Positions 28,049-36,448 of a DNA stretch of 64,000 nucleotides are shown here, piece after piece. The position numbers and the translations under genes were made by a program. Position 1 is the first letter of the stretch; each line of letters starts with the position of its first letter. The notes beneath the pieces are model-generated. The model saw only the letters and a program-made list of their open reading frames with translations. It made no database searches and was not told where the DNA came from. Origin of the DNA: Palsa-1033 sp963735455 (GTDB lineage Bacteria > Chloroflexota > Limnocylindria > Limnocylindrales > CSP1-4); contig CAVTKZ010000003.1 in NCBI GenBank assembly GCA_963735455.1, forward strand, positions 1-64,000. Reading direction: 5' to 3'.

Positions 28049-28084
28049 GAGCCCGTCGCTGCTCCCATGAGCGGCGGCGGGCTC
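28049..28084. terminator. Stem-loop terminator after the aldehyde dehydrogenase
   Basis: A 16-pair stem (28049-28064 with 28069-28084, including two G-U pairs) encloses a 4-base loop CCAT. It sits 20 bases after the aldehyde dehydrogenase stop and before the convergent GGDEF gene, so it may serve both. No U run follows. Confidence 0.65.
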
Positions 28085-28104
28085 GTCGATTGTCCTGATC
28101 TGCC

Positions 28105-29844
28105 TCAGCTGCGCTCGATCACGCCGTCGCTGGGTGGGTCCTCGTAGAGCTTCTTCATCTCGCCGATCCGCCGGCCGAGTCGCTCGCGCACCGCGGCGAG
28201 CTCACGCCCGGCGCCGTGGGATACGGTGATCCGCGGCCGAACCGGGTTGGGCTCCGTCCCGAAGGCAGCCACGAACTCGGCCAGCCAGGCGGTCCGGAAG
28301 GCTTCCAGCCGATCGAACAGATTCGAATCGCCCGGCGCTCCGATCAGGATGAACTCGTCGCCGCCGTCGCGGATCGCCCGGCAGGCCGGGATCCGGGCCA
28401 GCGCCCGGCCGAAGGCGCCGATCACCTCGTCGCCCTTGGCCTGGCCGTTGTCGGTGTTGAACTTGCCGAAGCCGGCCAGGTCGACGAAGGCGATCTCCCA
28501 CTCGGCCCGGGCCAGCCCGGGGACCTCCTGGACCGAGCGGGCCAGGTCCGCGAACCAGGCGTAGCTCGGCAGCTGGGTGCGCCGGTCGAGGTCCAGCTTG
28601 AGCGCCCCCGGCCAGCGGAAGCGCTCGACGAACGGGCGCCGGGCCCGCTCGAGCCAGTCAACCACGGCGGCGGTCAGCCAGGGCACCTCGGGATCGAGTG
28701 CCCGCCACCAGCCTTCCGGCTCCTGGGCGTGGGCGAACCAGGCCACGGTTCGGCGCGGATCGAAGTCGGGGTCGAGGCCGATCAGCAGGTCGGCGGCGGC
28801 CAGGGTGGTCAGGATGTCGGTCGGCTGGCCGGGATCACCCCAGCCGCCGTCGGTCCGGATCCGGTCGGCGACGTGATCGACGAGCTCGGGCACCAGCGAC
28901 GGGTAGATCCGGAGCTGCCACAGTACCGTGCCCAGGGCGGCGCTGGCCGAGACCAGCTGCTCGCCATCGAACGGGCCGGTGCCGATCACCGGCCCGGCCA
29001 CCCGGCGCGCCATCGTCGCGTAGCGATAGGCGATCGCGGTCGCCAGGAACCACAGGTCGTTGAGGGTGTGCGGAGCGTCGGTCAGCTGCCACAGGGCAAA
29101 CAGGTCGCGCCACGGATCGTCGGCCGCGACGTGCAGGGCGAAGGCCGCCTCGACCTGGGGTAGCAGGTCACGGCGGATCGGTGCCGCGGCCTCGCCCTTG
29201 GGGCTGGCCGTTGCCTCCAGCTCGGCCAGCAGCTCGAGCGTCTGGACCTGGGCGATCGGCTCGACCAGCCAGCGGGCGTAGCTGCCCGGATCGGCGGCCA
29301 TCCGATCCGCGTCGCGCGGCCGCCAGTTGACCGCGTCGCCCGATCGCCGGGCGTAGATCGGCGAACCCGGCCCGCCGTCCGGGGCAAACAGCCAGGGCAG
29401 GCCGCGATCAAGGCCGCTGGAGGCCGCCGAGCGCCGGTCGTAGGCCGCCAGCAGCTGGCTCGCCCGGACCCGCTCGCCGCGGGCGACGGCGAAGCGCAGG
29501 GCGGCCGAGATGATCGGGTCGGCCAGCTCCTTCGACCCGATCTGGGCGTTCAGGTCGAGGAGCGCCGCGGTGCCCAGGGCGATCGCGTCGAGGCCGGGGT
29601 CACCGGTCAGGACCACCCGCGGCGTGGGGGCCGGCTCCGGCGCGTCGGGCTGGATGGGGCTGGTTCGATCGACGACCGCGACGGCCGTGGCCGTCGTCTC
29701 GCCGGCCGGTTCGACGTCCGCCTCGAAAGGACCCGGGTCAACCGGGCTGCGGGCGCTCGGCCAGGCAGGATCAAGCGGCGGCCGGATCGGTCGGTCGTGC
29801 CGGCGCGATCGCCGCGGCTGGGGCGGTTCCCCCCAAACCTTCAT
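28105..29844 (-). CDS. Helical-toroid-like protein with C-terminal GGDEF domain
   Basis: 579 residues if ATG 29844 (MKVWGEPPQ) is used; the frame is open to 30042 but that part overlaps the divergent gene. After a disordered Pro-rich N-terminus comes a ~320-residue helical region containing GGWGDPGQPTDILTTLAAAD and AHAQEPEGWWRALDPEVPWL. The repeated GGW...D..T..A.. pattern resembles alpha/alpha-toroid enzymes such as terpene cyclases or prenyltransferases. The C-terminal ~150 residues form a GGDEF domain: IAFVDLAGFGKFN gives the metal Asp and AIRDGGDEFILIG the active loop, so cyclic-di-GMP synthesis looks possible. There is no RxxD inhibitory site. No membrane segment. The combination is unfamiliar to me. 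Confidence 0.7.
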   Translation of the reverse strand: MKVWGEPPQPRRSRRHDRPIRPPLDPAWPSARSPVDPGPFEADVEPAGETTATAVAVVDRTSPIQPDAPEPAPTPRVVLTGDPGLDAIALGTAALLDLNAQIGSKELADPIISAALRFAVARGERVRASQLLAAYDRRSAASSGLDRGLPWLFAPDGGPGSPIYARRSGDAVNWRPRDADRMAADPGSYARWLVEPIAQVQTLELLAELEATASPKGEAAAPIRRDLLPQVEAAFALHVAADDPWRDLFALWQLTDAPHTLNDLWFLATAIAYRYATMARRVAGPVIGTGPFDGEQLVSASAALGTVLWQLRIYPSLVPELVDHVADRIRTDGGWGDPGQPTDILTTLAAADLLIGLDPDFDPRRTVAWFAHAQEPEGWWRALDPEVPWLTAAVVDWLERARRPFVERFRWPGALKLDLDRRTQLPSYAWFADLARSVQEVPGLARAEWEIAFVDLAGFGKFNTDNGQAKGDEVIGAFGRALARIPACRAIRDGGDEFILIGAPGDSNLFDRLEAFRTAWLAEFVAAFGTEPNPVRPRITVSHGAGRELAAVRERLGRRIGEMKKLYEDPPSDGVIERS

Positions 29845-30040
29845 GTCGAGGAACCGCCACGGACGCGCGCAGTGGACGGGATTGGACGTGCCTCCGGATC
29901 GAGCCCCCAGGTCCCCCGACGGGTCCCTCCAGAGTGTCCGGTTTGCGGCTATCGCCGGAACATGGGTCGAAAGTACCCAACCAGGCGCCCGGATCGCCGT
30001 CGATCGTGCAACCGGACCCCGGACGGACGAAGATGGCGCC

Positions 30041-30559
30041 ATGGTCCACCAGCACGCTCCCCTGCCGACCGATATCGCCGGGCTGCCGTCCGAGCATCCC
30101 TACCTGGCCGAGCTCGACGCCGAGCGGCACGGCTGGTACGAGCTGGCCCAGCTGGTCCGGACCCTCATGCCGGACGAGTGCCTGGTGCCGGGCTACTACC
30201 GCGACCCCGACTGGACCGTCCGTGACGTGGTCGCCCATCTGGGCACCTGGCTGGCCGAGGCCGAGCGCCAGTTCCAGCGCATCGGGGCGGGCACCTACGA
30301 GGGTCACGACATCGACATCGACGCGCTCAACGTGGTCTTCGCGGCCGCCATGCGCGACCAGCCCTGGGAGGTCGCCTGGACCCAGGCCAATGCCGCCCGC
30401 TCGATGATGGTCCGCGTCTGGCACGGGCTCCAGCGGCCGGACGAGGAGGCCGCCTGGTGGATGCGCAAGTCAGGCGTCGACCACTACGCCGAGCATCTCC
30501 CCCGCCTCCACGAGTGGGCGGCCGAGCTGATCAGCCGGCGGCCGGCGCGACGCGGCTGA
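30041..30559 (+). CDS. DinB-like / maleylpyruvate isomerase-type protein
   Basis: 172 residues from ATG 30041. A four-helix DinB-like fold is suggested by WYELAQLVRTL, DWTVRDVVAHLGTWLAEAER (His on helix 2) and SGVDHYAEHLPRLHEWAAEL (further His residues). This is the metal-binding layout of thiol-dependent DinB/MDMPI enzymes. The substrate and thiol are unknown. It is divergent from the GGDEF protein gene and converges with the small membrane gene four bases away. Confidence 0.75.
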   Translation: MVHQHAPLPTDIAGLPSEHPYLAELDAERHGWYELAQLVRTLMPDECLVPGYYRDPDWTVRDVVAHLGTWLAEAERQFQRIGAGTYEGHDIDIDALNVVFAAAMRDQPWEVAWTQANAARSMMVRVWHGLQRPDEEAAWWMRKSGVDHYAEHLPRLHEWAAELISRRPARRG

Positions 30560-30563
30560 GGGC

Positions 30564-30851
30564 CTAGCTCCAGGAGCGCTGGTCGCGCCGCCGATTGCCG
30601 ACGGCCCCGCCGCCATACGTGCCGGCGTCGAGCAGGACTGCGATCACGACCACGATCGGGGCCAGGCCGCCGAAGCCGGTCGGCGCGAAGAGGACGTAGG
30701 CGAGGGTCGTCCAGGGCAGGAAGAGGAAGCCCAGGACGGGCACGATCAGGTTGTCGAAGAGGCTCGTCCAGCGGGCCGGGTCGAACAGCCACCACAGGAT
30801 CAGGACGAGCCGTGGGCTGATCAGGCCGGCCAGGGCAACCAGGCAGCACAT
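30564..30851 (-). CDS. Small conserved-type membrane protein
   Basis: 95 residues with three hydrophobic segments (VALAGLISPRLVLILWWLF, LIVPVLGFLFLPWTTLAYVL, GLAPIVVVIAVLLDAG) and a short basic tail. It resembles small membrane proteins commonly found in Chloroflexota and Actinobacteria with an LxxWLFxP motif, function unknown. It starts 6 bases after the M20 amidohydrolase, so it is the last gene of the sugar operon by position. Confidence 0.7.
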   Translation of the reverse strand: MCCLVALAGLISPRLVLILWWLFDPARWTSLFDNLIVPVLGFLFLPWTTLAYVLFAPTGFGGLAPIVVVIAVLLDAGTYGGGAVGNRRRDQRSWS

Positions 30852-30857
30852 GACCGG

Positions 30858-32072
30858 TCAGCTCGCTCTGGCCAGGCTGCGCAGCGCGACGGCGACATAG
30901 GTCGCCATGCCGACGGCCATGGCCGGCTCGTCGAAGATCACCTTGTTCGAGTGGTTGGCCGGCGCGGTAGCCGGATCCTCGCCGGCGGGCCGGCCGCCGA
31001 GGAAGGCCATCGCCCCCGGGACCTGCTGGAGGACATACGAGAAGTCCTCGGCGCCCATCACCGGCTCGATCGCGGCGTCGACCGCAGCGCTGCCAAGGAG
31101 CTCGGTCGCGGTCGCCCTGACCAGCTCGGTGTAGGTCGGATCGTTGACCGTGACCGGATACAGCGACAGGAGCTCGACGTCGGCGGTCGCGCCGTAGGCC
31201 GCGGCGATCCCGTTCGCCAGCCGGACGATCCCTTCGTGGACCTGGCTGCGGGTCTTCTCCGAGAAGGTCCGGATCGTGCCTTCCAGGCGGGCCGTCTCGG
31301 GAATGATGTTGTTGGTCGTGCCCGACGACAGGTGGGCGATCGTGATGACCGCCGGGTCGAAGACCTCCACCCGGCGGGTGACGAAGGTCTGCAGGCCGAT
31401 CACGATCTCGGCGGCGATCGTGATCGGGTCGAGGGCGGCCGACGGCTGCGAGGCGTGCCCGCCGCGGCCCTTGACGTCGATGTTGACGAAGTCGGCGCAG
31501 GCCATCATCGGGCCGGGCCGGATATTGATCGTCCCGGTCGGGTACTCGGTCGAGATGTGCAGGGCGAAGGCGGCGGTCGGCCGGGTCGGGCCGCTGGCAT
31601 CGAGGAGGCCCTCCTCGAGCATCACCCGGGCCCCGTGGAAGCCCTCCTCGCCGGGCTGGAACATCAGCAGCACGCGGCCGCCGAACGCGGCCCGACGCTC
31701 GACCAGCAGGCGGGCGGCCCCGAGGAGCATCGCGACGTGGGTGTCATGCCCGCAGGCATGCATCATCCCGTCCGTCTCCGAGCTGAAGTCAAGGCCCGTC
31801 TCCTCGGTCAGCGGCAGGGCGTCCATGTCGCCGCGCAGGAGGACCGTCGGCCCGGGGCCGCTGCCCTCGATCACGGCCGCGACAGAGGTGGTCTCGCGGC
31901 CGAGCTGCGGCGTCAAGCCCAGCCTGGTCAGCTCCTCGACGACGAGGGCCTGGGTCGCCGGCAGGGTCAGGCCCCGCTCGGGCCGGCGGTGGAGACGGCG
32001 TCGAAGCGCGACGATCTCGGGCAGGACGGCCTCGGCGGCCGGCAGCAGGTCGCTGATCTGGGACGGTGTCAT
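30858..32072 (-). CDS. M20 family amidohydrolase (hippurate hydrolase/N-acyl amino acid or amino-sugar deacylase)
   Basis: 404-residue zinc-dependent amidohydrolase. Motifs: RGDMDALPLTEETG at 80-93, MHACGHDTH (metal ligands Cys107, His109), PGEEGFHGA (Glu142, Glu143), GAEDFSYVLQQVPG and ANHSNKVIFDE. The Cys in ACGHDTH places it in the IAA-amino acid/hippurate hydrolase branch that removes acyl groups from amines. In this operon it may deacetylate an N-acetyl sugar or amino acid; this is inference from context. It lies 67 bases after the SIS gene. Confidence 0.9.
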   Translation of the reverse strand: MTPSQISDLLPAAEAVLPEIVALRRRLHRRPERGLTLPATQALVVEELTRLGLTPQLGRETTSVAAVIEGSGPGPTVLLRGDMDALPLTEETGLDFSSETDGMMHACGHDTHVAMLLGAARLLVERRAAFGGRVLLMFQPGEEGFHGARVMLEEGLLDASGPTRPTAAFALHISTEYPTGTINIRPGPMMACADFVNIDVKGRGGHASQPSAALDPITIAAEIVIGLQTFVTRRVEVFDPAVITIAHLSSGTTNNIIPETARLEGTIRTFSEKTRSQVHEGIVRLANGIAAAYGATADVELLSLYPVTVNDPTYTELVRATATELLGSAAVDAAIEPVMGAEDFSYVLQQVPGAMAFLGGRPAGEDPATAPANHSNKVIFDEPAMAVGMATYVAVALRSLARAS

Positions 32073-32139
32073 CCGCCAAGGATCGCACGATCGGCAGAGG
32101 CCGGACGGCGCCGAGCGGGACGGGGCCGGGCTGGGCGCG

Positions 32140-33192
32140 TCAGCGGGTGAGGGTCACCTTGTGCAGCCCGGCCGGCGCGTCGGGGCTGAGGCCCAGGCGG
32201 ACGGCCACCGCTTCGGCCAGGAGCTGGCCGGGCAGGATCAGGGCCAGCGGGGTCAGGCACTCGGGCAGGCCGGCCAGGGCGCCGATCGTCAACGTGTCCG
32301 GCCGGCCGGCGGTTTCGGTCCCGCCGATCGTCCACGTCCGGGCTCCCAGCGAGCGGGATCGATCGGTGGCCGGGTCGATCGCCGCGCCCATCGGTCCGTC
32401 GGGTCGGAAGGCGAGGGTCGGGAAGCCGGCGCTGGCCAGGGCGATCGGGCCGTGCTCGAGGTCCGCGGCGGAGTAGCCCTCGGCGAAGATCCGGCCCGTC
32501 TCCTTGAACTTGAGCGCCGTCTCGAGGGCCGTGGCCAGGTTGTAGCCGCGCGACACGACCAGCGCCCGGCCCGCGCTGGCGACTGCCTCGACCAGCTCCC
32601 GGCCCGCCTTCGACAGCCACGCCTCGGCCGCCCCGAGCGTGGTATCGAGGACCTCCGGCACCCGCCCCAGGGCGGCCGCGACCTCCGATCCGGGAGCGAG
32701 CGCGGCGACGATGCCGGCAACGGCGGCCAGCTCGGCGACGTAGCTCTTCGTCGCGGCGACGGCCCGTTCCTCACCGGCGGTGCAGCGCACGCTGAGGGCC
32801 GCCGCCTGCTCGAGCGGCGAGTCGGGCACGTTGGTCACCGCCACGGTCAGCGCGCCACCTTGGCGAGCCGCCTCGACGACCGCCACGAGGTCCGGGCTGC
32901 GACCCGATTGGGAGATCGCCAGGACCAGCCCGTTCGACCAGTCGGTCGGGGCGTGGTAGACGGTGGTGACCGATGGCGAGGCGAGCCCGACCGGCCAGCC
33001 GAGTTGGGTCTCGATCAGGTAGCGGGCGTAGATCGCGGCGTGATCGGACGTGCCCCGGGCGACGATCGAGACCCATTCCGGCGGCGCCCTGCGCACGGCG
33101 TCGGCGACGGCGGCAGATGCCGGGCCGGCCGCAGCGAGCTGGGCCCGGACCACTTCCGGGACCTGCCGGATCTCGTCGGCCATGATCGTCAT
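32140..33192 (-). CDS. SIS-domain amino-sugar deaminase/isomerase (NagB-II/GlmS-like)
   Basis: 350 residues from ATG 33192, which overlaps the kinase stop by ATGA. Two SIS domains: the first at about 30-170 (IVARGTSDHAAIYARYLIE, LAISQSGRSPDLVAVVEAAR, TAGEERAVAATKSYVAEL), the second at about 195-330 (LVVSRGYNLATALETALKFK, GYSAADLEHGPIALA). This is the GlmS isomerase-domain layout without the glutaminase part, as in glucosamine-6-phosphate deaminase NagB-II or AgaS. Expected to act on the product of the upstream kinase, giving fructose-6-phosphate and ammonia. Confidence 0.88.
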   Translation of the reverse strand: MTIMADEIRQVPEVVRAQLAAAGPASAAVADAVRRAPPEWVSIVARGTSDHAAIYARYLIETQLGWPVGLASPSVTTVYHAPTDWSNGLVLAISQSGRSPDLVAVVEAARQGGALTVAVTNVPDSPLEQAAALSVRCTAGEERAVAATKSYVAELAAVAGIVAALAPGSEVAAALGRVPEVLDTTLGAAEAWLSKAGRELVEAVASAGRALVVSRGYNLATALETALKFKETGRIFAEGYSAADLEHGPIALASAGFPTLAFRPDGPMGAAIDPATDRSRSLGARTWTIGGTETAGRPDTLTIGALAGLPECLTPLALILPGQLLAEAVAVRLGLSPDAPAGLHKVTLTR

Positions 33193-34217
33193 CGGGCGCC
33201 ACCGACGGGCACGATCGCCGTCTCCACCAGGCTTCTTCGCAGCCGGGCGACGGCGACCTTGGTCGCGACGCCCAGCTCGTCGAGGCCCAGGAGGGCCGCG
33301 CCGAGGACCGGCGGCACCGACAGCCGGTGGATCTGGGCCAGCGGGGCGATCGCGGCGAGACCGGCCCGGATCCGGTCGTGGAAGGCCGCGTCCGTCGTCC
33401 GGAACACGCCGCCGGCGAGGATCACCGGGATCGGCCGGCGGACGGCCCGGATCCGGCGCAGGACTGCGGCGGCCATCGCCACGATCTCGTCCGCCTGCTG
33501 ATCGACGATGAAGCGGGCAACCGCGTCGCCGCTGCCGGCCGCAGCGAAGACGACCGGGACGAGGTCGTAGATCGCGGCGCGAGCCAGCCGCCCGCGATAG
33601 AGCGCGTCGGTCACGTCCAGCGGCCGGCGATAGCCGAGGTGCTGGGGCACGAGCCGCTCGAGGCTGGTCCGCGGTCCCCGGCCGTCCCGGCCCCGGATGG
33701 CCGCCGACAGGGCGGCCGGTCCGATCGAGCTCCCACCGCCCCAGTCGCCGGCGATCTCGCCCAGGGCCGGGTAGGCGGCGACCCGGCCGTTCGGGCCGAT
33801 CCCCAGCATGTTGCTGCCGGCCCCGCACAGGACCACCACCCCAACGCCGTCGTCGGTCCCCGCCCGCAGCGGGCCGTAGGCATCGCCGCGCACGACCAGG
33901 CGCTCGGCCAGGCCGGTCCGGGTGAAGGCCCGCCGCAGCCGGCGGATGTCGTGGGGCGTGTCGGCGCCGGCAACCGAGAAGACCGCGATCCGGGCAATCG
34001 GCCGGGCGAGCGGCCAGTCCGGGCCGAGCTCGATGCCGGCCCCGGCACAGGCCGCGGCCAGGGCCGAGCGGAGGGCCGCCACGCTGCCGACCGTGCCGCC
34101 GTGGGCCTGGTGCGAGATCGTCGGCCCGCGGACGGCGGCCAGCAGGCCACCGTCCTCGCCGACGAGAGCGAGGTCGACCTTCGAGTTGCCGCCGTCGACC
34201 GCGATCACCCCGATCAC
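33189..34217 (-). CDS. BadF/BadG-type sugar kinase (N-acetylglucosamine kinase-like)
   Basis: 342 residues, starting GTG 34217. ASKHA-fold ATPase motifs: IGVIAVDGGNSKVDLALV (phosphate 1), VVVLCGAGSNMLGIGPNG, GDWGGGSSIG and IPVILAGGVFRTTDAAF (adenosine site). These match the BadF/BadG/BcrA/BcrD family that includes eukaryote-like GlcNAc kinase. It is translationally coupled at both ends: GTGA with the small upstream ORF and ATGA with the SIS gene. It probably phosphorylates an imported amino sugar. Confidence 0.88.
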   Translation of the reverse strand: MIGVIAVDGGNSKVDLALVGEDGGLLAAVRGPTISHQAHGGTVGSVAALRSALAAACAGAGIELGPDWPLARPIARIAVFSVAGADTPHDIRRLRRAFTRTGLAERLVVRGDAYGPLRAGTDDGVGVVVLCGAGSNMLGIGPNGRVAAYPALGEIAGDWGGGSSIGPAALSAAIRGRDGRGPRTSLERLVPQHLGYRRPLDVTDALYRGRLARAAIYDLVPVVFAAAGSGDAVARFIVDQQADEIVAMAAAVLRRIRAVRRPIPVILAGGVFRTTDAAFHDRIRAGLAAIAPLAQIHRLSVPPVLGAALLGLDELGVATKVAVARLRRSLVETAIVPVGGAR

Positions 34218-34309
34218 GAGGGCGTGGCGAGCGGCAGCCGGGCCAGGCCGGCCGCGGTCGGTCCGTCGGGATGTTCGGCGTCGAAGGTCAGGGCCACCCG
34301 GAAGGTCAT
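34214..34309 (-). pseudogene. Remnant of a polysaccharide deacetylase (NodB-like), 31 codons
   Basis: A 31-codon ORF from ATG 34309 reads MTFRVALTFDAEHPDGPTA before a short tail ending LPLATPS. VALTFDAEHPD looks like the opening strand and first metal motif of NodB-type polysaccharide deacetylases. The rest of a ~230-residue enzyme is absent. Its stop overlaps the kinase GTG (GTGA), so the junction to the next gene is intact. The pattern fits an internal in-frame deletion that left the first and last codons. Could also be a chance leader peptide. Confidence 0.4.
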
Positions 34310-34319
34310 CCCTCGAAGC

Positions 34320-35445
34320 CTACTTCTCCACGCCGGTGATGACGACCCCGCGCACGAAGACCCGCTGGAAGATCACGAACAGGACGACCGGGATGATCAG
34401 GGTCAGGATCGTGCCGGCCTGGATCAGGCCCGGATCCTGCGAGACCCGGGCGCCGCTGAAGCGAGCCAGGCCGACGGCCAGGGTCTGCAGGTCGGGGCTC
34501 GAGCTGAGGTAGATCAGTGGCCCGAAGAAGTCGTTCCAGGAATACACGACGTGGAAGATCGCGACGGCGATCAGGACCGGCACGGCCTGCGGCAGGAGGA
34601 CCGACCAGAGGGTCCGGAAGGGGCCCGCGCCGTCGATCGCGGCCGCCTCGTCCATCTCCCGCGGGATCGTCAGGAAGTACTGGCGGAGCAGGAAGACGTC
34701 ATAGGCGTTGGCGAAGAAGGCCGGCACCAGGAGCGGCAGCCAGGTCCCCACCCAGCCCAGCTTGACGAAGATCGTGTAGGTGGGGATCAGGGTCACCGCG
34801 CCCGGCAGGAAGATCGTGGCGATCACCAGGATGAACAGCTTGTCCCGGCCCGGGAACCGGAAGCGGGCGAAGCCGTAGGCGACCAGGACGCACGAGACGA
34901 GCGTCCCGATCATCCCGATCAACGCGATCGCGATCGTGTTGAACAGGAGCTTGGGGTACTCGAGCTCGGTCCACACGTTGACGTAGTTCTGCCACTGGGG
35001 ATCGAAGGTGTAGGCCGGGGTCAGCGTCCGCCACGAGCCCTGCCAGGTGATCGTGCCCGCGTCGGGATTGGCCGGGATCGACGAAGTCGCTCGAGTCGCG
35101 ACCCTTCTTGACGATCGCCAGGTCCCGCGTCTGGCCGTTGATCGGGACCTCCAGGACCGGGTACGTCCTTGCCCTCGTAGTTGAAGGTCACCGGGCTGGC
35201 CGGATAGACCGGCCCGTTCAGCTCATTGACCTGGTCGGGGTTCTTGAGCGAGAGCGAGAACGAGCGCAGGAGCGGCGACAGGAACGCCGCCACGACGACC
35301 ACGGCGATGAAGGTCATCGTGAACGACTGGCTGGCCCGCCGGGCGACACCCGGTCGCGGCCGGCGGAAGCGCCCCGCAATCCGCCCCGCCGGGCCGGCGG
35401 GGGCTCGTCGTCGGGGAAGCGCAACCCGCGCTGGGCGACGGCCAT
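34320..35445 (-). CDS. Sugar ABC transporter permease (MalG type), frameshifted
   Basis: Inner-membrane half of a carbohydrate importer. From ATG 35445 (three bases after the upstream permease) the N-terminus leads to a first helix FIAVVVVAAFLSPLLRSFSL. The C-terminal 218 residues are intact, with the EAA loop DEAAAIDGAGPFRTLWSVLLP and helices up to FQRVFVRGVVITGVEK. Two clear breaks lie between them: an extra G near 35157-35162 (GTACCCGGTCC) and another near 35071-35075 (GATCCCGGCC). Removing both restores VPVLEVPINGQTRDLAIVKK and the linking periplasmic loop. A third shift near 35388-35400 is likely. Error in CCC-GG runs is favoured. Confidence 0.8.
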
Positions 35446-35448
35446 CGC

Positions 35449-36385
35449 CTAGCGCTCCCCGGCGTAGTAGACCCAGCGCCGGGAGGACCAGAACAGGACG
35501 ATCGTGATCAGCAGCGTGATCGCGAACAGGAGCCAGGCCAGGGTGGCCCCGTAGGACATGTTCTGGTAGGTGAAGAAGTTCTTGTAGATGTACAGGTTCA
35601 GGAAGTTCGTCGCGCCGCCCGGCTCGCCGGTGCCCTGGTTGAGGACCAGGGGCACGAGGAAGTACTGGAGGACGTCGACGATGCCCAGGATCAGGGTGTA
35701 GAAGATGACCGGCGAGATCATCGGGACGGTCACGTTGCGCAGCGTCTGCCAGGGCCCGGCGCCGTCGATCCGGGCCGCGTCGTAGTACTCGCTGGGGATG
35801 CCCCGCAGGCCGGCCAGGTACACGATCACCCCGCCGCCGATCCCCCAGATCCCGATCAGGACCAGGCCCGGGTAGACCCACGTCGTGTCCTGCAGCCAGT
35901 TGGGCGGATCGGCCACCCCCAGCCAGCGCAGGAACTCGTTGATCCAGCCGCTGTCGGTGTTGAGCATCGACTGCCAGATCAGGACGCCGGCCACGAACGG
36001 CACGACGTAGGGCAGGAAGAACAGGATCCGGAAGACGCCCGCCGCCTTGAGGTGCCGGCTGCTCAGCAGGAGGGCCACCGCGAACGGGGCGAGGACCCCG
36101 ACCGGCAGGGCCAGCAGGGCGAACTTGAAGGTGACCCCGAGCGAGGCCCAGGTCGGTCGGGTCGCTGACCAGGTTGGCGTAGTTGTCGAGGCCGACGAAG
36201 CGCAGCGGGGTGTCCTGGGTCAGGGTCACGTTGGTGAACGTGAAGACCAGGGTCGCGATCATCGGGATCAAGGTGAACGCCAGGAAGCCGATGATCCAGG
36301 GCGTCAGGAAGAAGAAGCCCCACTTCGCCTCGCGCCGGGCAAGGGGCGCCAGGCGGCGCCGGCGGCCGGGCTGGATCGCGGTCAT
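35449..36385 (-). CDS. Sugar ABC transporter permease (MalF/UgpA type), frameshifted
   Basis: Partner permease of the MalG-like protein. The N-terminus (ATG 36385) gives a first helix KWGFFFLTPWIIGFLAFTLI and VGLDNYANLVSDPT. A 4-base tandem duplication GACCGACC (36151-36158) then breaks the frame. Removing one GACC gives WASLGVTFKFALLALPVGVL and joins smoothly to the downstream frame with FFLPYVVPFVAGVLIWQSML and the EAA loop YYDAARIDGAGPWQTLRNVT. Could be a genuine slippage mutation, but neighbouring genes show the same kind of damage. It follows the solute-binding protein after 63 bases. Confidence 0.82.
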
Positions 36386-36448
36386 CTCACTCCCAACGGG
36401 CGGCGGCGATGGGCCCGGCGCGATGCCGGGCCCACCTGGACGAACGGG

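Noticed and set aside
33327..35111. 594-codon plus-strand ORF opposite the kinase and permease
   Set aside because: Low-complexity shadow; the minus-strand genes have full family motifs.
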